Source: Opitutaceae bacterium
GTDB taxonomy: Bacteria > Verrucomicrobiota > Verrucomicrobiia > Opitutales > Opitutaceae
Direction: 5' to 3'
Length of the DNA: 64,000 bases
Assembly (NCBI GenBank): GCA_016795545.1
Contig: JAEUGX010000033.1
Location: 1-64,000, forward strand
Of the stretch, positions 59,945 through 64,000 are shown one piece after another; within the stretch, counting starts at the first letter, position 1; each line of letters starts with the position of its first letter. The notes under the pieces were generated by a model that was not told the DNA's origin, ran no database searches, and worked only from the letters and a program-made list of their open reading frames with translations. Position numbers and translations under genes: made by a program.

Positions 59945-61372
59945 TCAATCCTCCCCAAAACAAACGCGCACCAGGCGCGACAGCGGGCCGGCGGGTTTTT
60001 CCGGCTGCAGGCTCGGGGGCAACCCGCCCGCCAGCCGCGGGTCGTCCAGCACCGCGGTGACCGAGGCCAGGTTGGGATGCGGCACCAGCAGACGCGGCTG
60101 GCCAGCGAACACCGCCGGATCACGGGTCAGCTGGAATTCTCGGGCCAGCCGCTCGGGCGCGGCGCGGTCGCGCAATCGCGGCCCAATGACCCCGCGCCAC
60201 ATCTGCGCGGACAGGCCGATCCATCCCACCAGCAGGAAAACGCCCCAGGCCGCGCCCAGGCTGGCGACCAGCCGGCGCCGCGCCGCCGCCTCGCGGATCA
60301 GCTGCACGGCAGCCCAGGCGTTGGCGATCGGCAGTAGCAGGAGAAAATCCGCGTAGCGCGACGGCACCCCGGCGACGAATTCCGGCCCGCTCCCGCGCAT
60401 CCAGGCCGCCGCCAGCGCGACGAGCGCCGCCCAGATTCCGACCTGCAGGACAAAATTCTCCACGTGGGCCGGTCGCCGCCGGCCCGTCAGTCGCCCGACA
60501 ACCAGGATCAGCAGCGGCAGGTTCAACACGAGCGCGGCTGCCGGTTGATCGACATGCGGCCAGGCCAGCATCCGGACGGCCGCCTGGACAACCTGAGTCC
60601 ATGCCGCGGCCTCCAGCGCCTCATGTTCGGGCACTCGGACCCGCAAGGCCCACGCCACGCCGAGCACCGCCAATGCGATCAGCGCCCGGTTGACATCGCT
60701 CTGCTTGAGACGCCGGCGGTCAACCACCTGCATCGCCCGGCCGGCCAGCCACGCCAAGGGCACGAGGGCCCCCGCGCCCATGGCCAGCAGCGCCGCCCCC
60801 GCGGCCGCCAGGCCCACGAGGCGGCTCCGCGTTCGTCCGCCGTCCCAACCTCCGATGGCCAGCAGGGCGAACAGCAGAACAAAATAGACCTGCGACTGGA
60901 ACCCCCAGAGTGCGTTGTGCCATCCCGCCAGCGGAAGAAAGGCCAGGGCCACGCCGGCCGCAGTCAGCCAGCGCCCCATGGCTCCCCACTCGCGGCCCAT
61001 CAGCCACGCCAGCAAGCCCGCAACCAAGCCGTGCAGCAGCGCCCCGCTCGCTTGCTGCACCAGCGGATCCCACTGTCCGTTGGCGGCGAACAGCCCGAGA
61101 TTGAGCAGGTGGGTCCAGAAAATGCGGTGCTCGTTGTGCGCCGCCAGCAGGTCGAGCGGCGTGAGCTGGCCCTCGCGCCACCGCGGATAGAGCCACTGTC
61201 CTTCGACATTCCACTGGTCGTAGAACGGAATGTCGGTCCCGGCGCCGGCCACGAGCAGCAGCTGAGCCAAAGCCACCAGCAGAAAAGCGCCCACGGGCGC
61301 GCCCAGGTGCAACCCGGTGGCTCCGGCCGCCGCCGCCCCGCACTCGTCGCTCGCCTTGCCGGTCCCGGTCAT
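59945..61372 (-). CDS. Polytopic membrane protein, glycosyltransferase-C-like
   Basis: A 475-residue integral membrane protein with about ten hydrophobic segments. After the first segment a large periplasmic loop has GTDIPFYDQWNVEGQWLYPR and LLAAHNEHRIFWTHLLNLGL, with acidic and aromatic residues as in GT-C-type enzymes and O-antigen-like membrane proteins. I know related proteins in Planctomycetes and Verrucomicrobiota only as hypothetical membrane proteins. Its ATG overlaps the stop of the upstream glycosyltransferase (ATGA), so the two are translated together. A role in glycan assembly is inferred. Confidence 0.72.
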   Translation of the reverse strand: MTGTGKASDECGAAAAGATGLHLGAPVGAFLLVALAQLLLVAGAGTDIPFYDQWNVEGQWLYPRWREGQLTPLDLLAAHNEHRIFWTHLLNLGLFAANGQWDPLVQQASGALLHGLVAGLLAWLMGREWGAMGRWLTAAGVALAFLPLAGWHNALWGFQSQVYFVLLFALLAIGGWDGGRTRSRLVGLAAAGAALLAMGAGALVPLAWLAGRAMQVVDRRRLKQSDVNRALIALAVLGVAWALRVRVPEHEALEAAAWTQVVQAAVRMLAWPHVDQPAAALVLNLPLLILVVGRLTGRRRPAHVENFVLQVGIWAALVALAAAWMRGSGPEFVAGVPSRYADFLLLLPIANAWAAVQLIREAAARRRLVASLGAAWGVFLLVGWIGLSAQMWRGVIGPRLRDRAAPERLAREFQLTRDPAVFAGQPRLLVPHPNLASVTAVLDDPRLAGGLPPSLQPEKPAGPLSRLVRVCFGED

Positions 61373-62280
61373 AGCGGCCGCACCCGTCGCAGTCCACGCC
61401 GGCGCGCGCGCCAGAGCGCGATCTTTTTCCAGAGCGCGAAAGCCGTCGTGTATTTCCACCGCACGAACGCGGAGCCTCGCGGATTAAAGTGCTTGAGGTA
61501 GACGTCGCGGTTGGCGTCGAAGATCGCCGCCGCCATCCGGTCGTAGTCGCGCGCCACGCTCAGGCCCTTGAGGTGCGTGATCCGTTGACTGCCGTCGTAC
61601 ACCACCCGCCAGCCCGCCCGGGCCACGCGGATGCACAGGTCGAGATCGTCGCCGTACATGAAAAAGCGTTCGTCGAACACGGCGCCGTCGTTCGCCACCC
61701 GGTCGAGCACCGCGCGCCGGCCGAGCATGAACGCCCCGTTGATGGCCCCGACATCCCACGTGCCGTCGTCCGCCAGGTAAGTGAGGTTGTAGCCTGCGCA
61801 TAGCGGCGTGCGCGGAAATGCCGCCGCCAGCCCGCTCGCCCGGCAGAAGCCATCCCACAGCGTGGGGATGCCGCGGCGGCAGGCGAGGTCCATGGAGCCG
61901 TCCGCCAGCTCGAGTCGCGGCGAGATCAGCCCGATCGTCGGCTCCGTCCGGACCCGGCGCACGCAGTGCGCGAGCGCGGCCTCGTTAACCACGGTGTCGG
62001 GATTGAGAAACAGGACGCATTCGCCGGTCGTGACCCGGTAGCCCGCATTGTTGGCGCGGCCGAAACCCAGGTTGGCCGGCGGTTCGATCACCCGCACGGC
62101 GGGAAATTCCGCCGCCAGCCAGGCGGCGACGCCGTCGCCCGGCGAGTTGTTCACCACGCAGACCTCGACGCGCCCACCCGGCAGCGTCGCCGGCAGCGAC
62201 TTCAGGCAGGCCGGCAGCTCGTCGCGCGAACGGTAGGCAACGATGATGATGGAGAGCAGCGGCAAGTCCGGAATCGACAC
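61369..62280 (-). CDS. Family 2 glycosyltransferase (rhamnosyl-like)
   Basis: A 303-residue cytoplasmic transferase of the GT2 family. The GT-A opening LLSIIIVAYRSRDELPACLK and ANLGFGRANNAGYRVTTGE lead to the nucleotide-sugar motif LFLNPDTVVNEAAL. Then INGAFMLGRRAVLDRVA and ERFFMYGDDLDLCIRVARAG complete the acceptor part, as in rhamnosyltransferases of O-antigen and capsule loci. The start is taken as GTG at 62280, just before the first strand; a longer frame to 62667 would run across the divergent gene and is not homologous. The sugar and acceptor are unknown. Confidence 0.88.
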   Translation of the reverse strand: MSIPDLPLLSIIIVAYRSRDELPACLKSLPATLPGGRVEVCVVNNSPGDGVAAWLAAEFPAVRVIEPPANLGFGRANNAGYRVTTGECVLFLNPDTVVNEAALAHCVRRVRTEPTIGLISPRLELADGSMDLACRRGIPTLWDGFCRASGLAAAFPRTPLCAGYNLTYLADDGTWDVGAINGAFMLGRRAVLDRVANDGAVFDERFFMYGDDLDLCIRVARAGWRVVYDGSQRITHLKGLSVARDYDRMAAAIFDANRDVYLKHFNPRGSAFVRWKYTTAFALWKKIALWRARRRGLRRVRPL

Positions 62281-62314
62281 CCGGGCACGTTGGGTGATGC
62301 TCGCCGCAAACGCA

Positions 62315-63058
62315 ATGCCCGCTCCCGCGCCGCTAGTCAGCGTCATCGTCGTCTGCCGGAATCCCGGCCCCGGTCTGGCCCGCGCGCTCGAGAGCGTTTG
62401 GCGGCAGGAGGGCGCGACCGCGGAACTTGTCGTCATCGACGGCGCCTCGACGGACGGCACGCGCGAGTGGCTCGAGGCGCAGCGCGAGCGGATCGCCGCG
62501 CTGGTCAGCGAACCCGACCACGGCGTGTACGACGCCATGAACAAGGGCTGGGACGCTGCCACCGGCGATTGGATCCTGTTTCTCGGAGCCGACGACCGGC
62601 TGGCCCACCCCGGTGTCATTGCCGCCGCGACCGCCGCACTTGCCGGGATCCCCGACGGCGTTGCCACCGGCGAAGCCGTCTACGACGACGGTCGCCGCTA
62701 CCGGCTCGCGGCCGACCCGCAGCCGGTCCGCCGCAATTTCGTGCACCACCAGGCTTCGTTCTACCGGCGTGAGCTGCGGACCGTAGCCGGCGGCTTCGAT
62801 CCCGGCCTGCGCATCATGGGCGACTATGACTTCAACCTGCGGCTGTGGCGTCGCGGCATCCCCTTCCGGCCGCTGCCGCTGCACGTGAGCGACTGCGGCC
62901 GCGGCGGGCTCAGTGACGCCGGCGGCTGGACCGGCTACCGCGAGGAAATCGCGGTGCGGCACCGGCACTTTCCCTTCCTCCGCTGCTGGCCCTGGGATGT
63001 CGGCTCGGTCGCACGCTACCTGCGGAAGCGACTGGTCCGCGCCGGGCGGCCGCGTTGA
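62315..63058 (+). CDS. Family 2 glycosyltransferase
   Basis: A 247-residue GT2 enzyme. PLVSVIVVCRNPGPGLARAL opens the GT-A fold, LVVIDGASTDGTREWLEAQ is the typical DG(A/S)S(T/D)DGT motif, and WILFLGADDRLAHPGVI is the metal-binding DxD-like region (GADD). RIMGDYDFNLRLWRRG gives the acceptor-site motif. Such enzymes of 230-260 residues are common in O-antigen and exopolysaccharide loci (WcaA/WcaE type). An ATG at 62297 is an alternative start six codons earlier. It is divergent from the GT2 gene at 61369 and convergent with the truncated gene at the right end. Confidence 0.88.
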   Translation: MPAPAPLVSVIVVCRNPGPGLARALESVWRQEGATAELVVIDGASTDGTREWLEAQRERIAALVSEPDHGVYDAMNKGWDAATGDWILFLGADDRLAHPGVIAAATAALAGIPDGVATGEAVYDDGRRYRLAADPQPVRRNFVHHQASFYRRELRTVAGGFDPGLRIMGDYDFNLRLWRRGIPFRPLPLHVSDCGRGGLSDAGGWTGYREEIAVRHRHFPFLRCWPWDVGSVARYLRKRLVRAGRPR

Positions 63059-63067
63059 CTCCGGCCG

Positions 63068-64000
63068 TCAGGCCCGCCCCGCCCGGCGCCGCAGCCAGGC
63101 CAGCCCGCGCCCCGAATACCGGCCGAGGCCCAGCCGGCCCGAGATGAAGACCCCGCCGATCCGCAGCCAGTCCGAGCCGAACACCAGGCGCAGCGGCAGG
63201 GTGCGCCAGAATTCGCGGCCCAACCGGGCCGAGCGCGCCCTCGGCTGCCAGCCCGGGACCGCCCGGCGGAGTTCCGTCCGGGCAGCGCGGAGCGCGGTCC
63301 AGGCCGCGCCATACAGCGCGTTCCGCAGGCGCCAGGGCATCACGCCGTAGTCCAGCTGACCCGACTGCCACCACCAATCGCCGCCGAGCGCCCGGAACCG
63401 GGCGAAGTGGAAGACGACGAGCGGCGCGCCGGCGGCCGTCACGCCCCTCGGTCCGACCCGGACGTCGCGCGCCAGCCAGTTCCACGGTGCGAGGTTCACC
63501 CCCGGATGCGCGCAGACCACCACCCCGGGAAAGAGCCGCGGCCACTGCTCGAGGTATTTCTGGTCCGCGTAGCGCCCGGGCTCGAGCTCGTCGCGGCACC
63601 ACTCGAGGCAGCGCTCTCGCCACCAGTCGAGGCACGCCGTGCCCGCCGCATCGCGCCGCCAGCCGAGCACGCCGACGTTGTAGATGCCGTGCCGCTCGTA
63701 GTGCGCCAGGAACGGCGGGAAACCGTGCGCGCAGAGCAACACGCTGCCGCGCCCCAGCTCCTCCCAGATGGGCGCCGGGTCGGCGAAGAACAGCAGGTCG
63801 GCGTCGAGGTAGACGAGCGCGGCGATCTCGGGCCGCGACCGCAGCAGGTGCCGCGGCCAGCAAGGGGAAAGGGTAAAGTAGTATTCGACCCGCGCGCGGT
63901 CTTCCTTGGCCGCCGACAGCGCCGGGTCAGCCGCCTCCAGCTCGGCCAGCGGCACCGCACGCAGGGCGGGATCCCCTAGCGCCCGCAGCGCGGCGGCCGT
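63068..64000 (-). CDS. Glycosyltransferase, 5' end outside the window
   Basis: A leftward frame of at least 310 codons with no start inside the window: coding continues in the same frame to base 64000 (TAAALRALGDPALRAVPLAE at the edge), so the true start lies beyond. The visible part has YYFTLSPCWPRHLL, the metal-binding YLDADLLFFADP and the distal GIYNVGVLGWRRD and YADQKYLEQWP, as in nucleotide-diphospho-sugar transferases of the GT8-like group often seen in lipopolysaccharide loci. The C-terminus is Arg-rich and probably membrane-associated. A GTG at 63955 is internal, not the start. Confidence 0.8.
   Translation of the reverse strand, partial: TAAALRALGDPALRAVPLAELEAADPALSAAKEDRARVEYYFTLSPCWPRHLLRSRPEIAALVYLDADLLFFADPAPIWEELGRGSVLLCAHGFPPFLAHYERHGIYNVGVLGWRRDAAGTACLDWWRERCLEWCRDELEPGRYADQKYLEQWPRLFPGVVVCAHPGVNLAPWNWLARDVRVGPRGVTAAGAPLVVFHFARFRALGGDWWWQSGQLDYGVMPWRLRNALYGAAWTALRAARTELRRAVPGWQPRARSARLGREFWRTLPLRLVFGSDWLRIGGVFISGRLGLGRYSGRGLAWLRRRAGRA

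Noticed and set aside
62281..62667. A longer N-terminus for the leftward GT2 gene
   Set aside because: It would overlap the divergent GT2 gene and looks like its antisense; the GT fold begins right after the GTG at 62280.

Overview
The window looks like chromosomal DNA of a high-GC verrucomicrobium, most probably of the family Opitutaceae. This rests on the gene style rather than on a marker gene: two large TonB-dependent receptors, an exosortase-type VPDSG/PEP-CTERM-like secreted protein, CHASE4-type histidine kinases beside minor type IV pilins, many gene starts without a Shine-Dalgarno sequence, and promoters of a TTG-N16/17-TAnnnT type. Most of the sequence is ordinary housekeeping and envelope DNA, with two accessory stretches: a mercury-resistance island end at 1-5500 and a pilin/two-component cluster at 43.7-52.2 kb.

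Layout. 1-5500: the end of what looks like an integrated element, abutting the 3' end of a tRNA-fMet gene. It holds a DUF6573-type mobile-element protein, a divergent mercury operon (merR against a merT-merP fusion and merA), small unassigned proteins and an excisionase-like HTH protein. 5.5-17 kb: tRNA-Met, a DUF1304 membrane protein, the RecD2 helicase, a lipase-like hydrolase, an insulinase-type peptidase, a membrane-anchored nuclease, and a TonB receptor under a TPP riboswitch with its own terminator. 17-30 kb: an RND efflux pair, a gamma-glutamyltransferase translationally coupled to a second TonB receptor, a SIMPL protein, a lysine 2,3-aminomutase-family enzyme and carA. 30-42.6 kb: kdsB, HPr, a TatD nuclease, an ArsC-like protein, a dienelactone hydrolase-like protein, a hybrid histidine kinase, a CBS protein, the HrpA helicase, a sulfite-oxidase-fold protein and pyrimidine-nucleoside phosphorylase.

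42.6-52.2 kb is the most unusual region. A secreted protein with an exosortase-type tail is read leftwards from a near-perfect sigma-54 promoter. Across an AT-rich spacer, a rightward cluster encodes CHASE4 kinase 1, a PilV-like prepilin and a PilX-like protein, and then a second, more complete set: CHASE4 kinase 2, a NarL-type regulator, PilV-like, PilW-like and PilX-like proteins. An inverted repeat GGCCCTA-N5-TAGRGCC stands before kinase 1 and before the second PilV gene, and a half site stands before kinase 2, so I propose it as the operator of the only response regulator in the cluster.

52.2-64 kb: PBP2, a large secreted protein of unknown function, tRNA-Leu(CAG), a frameshifted sialidase-like gene, an M28 peptidase, and a polysaccharide-type locus with a polytopic membrane protein and three glycosyltransferases, the last running off the window. 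No CRISPR array, rRNA gene, insertion sequence or complete integrase was seen.
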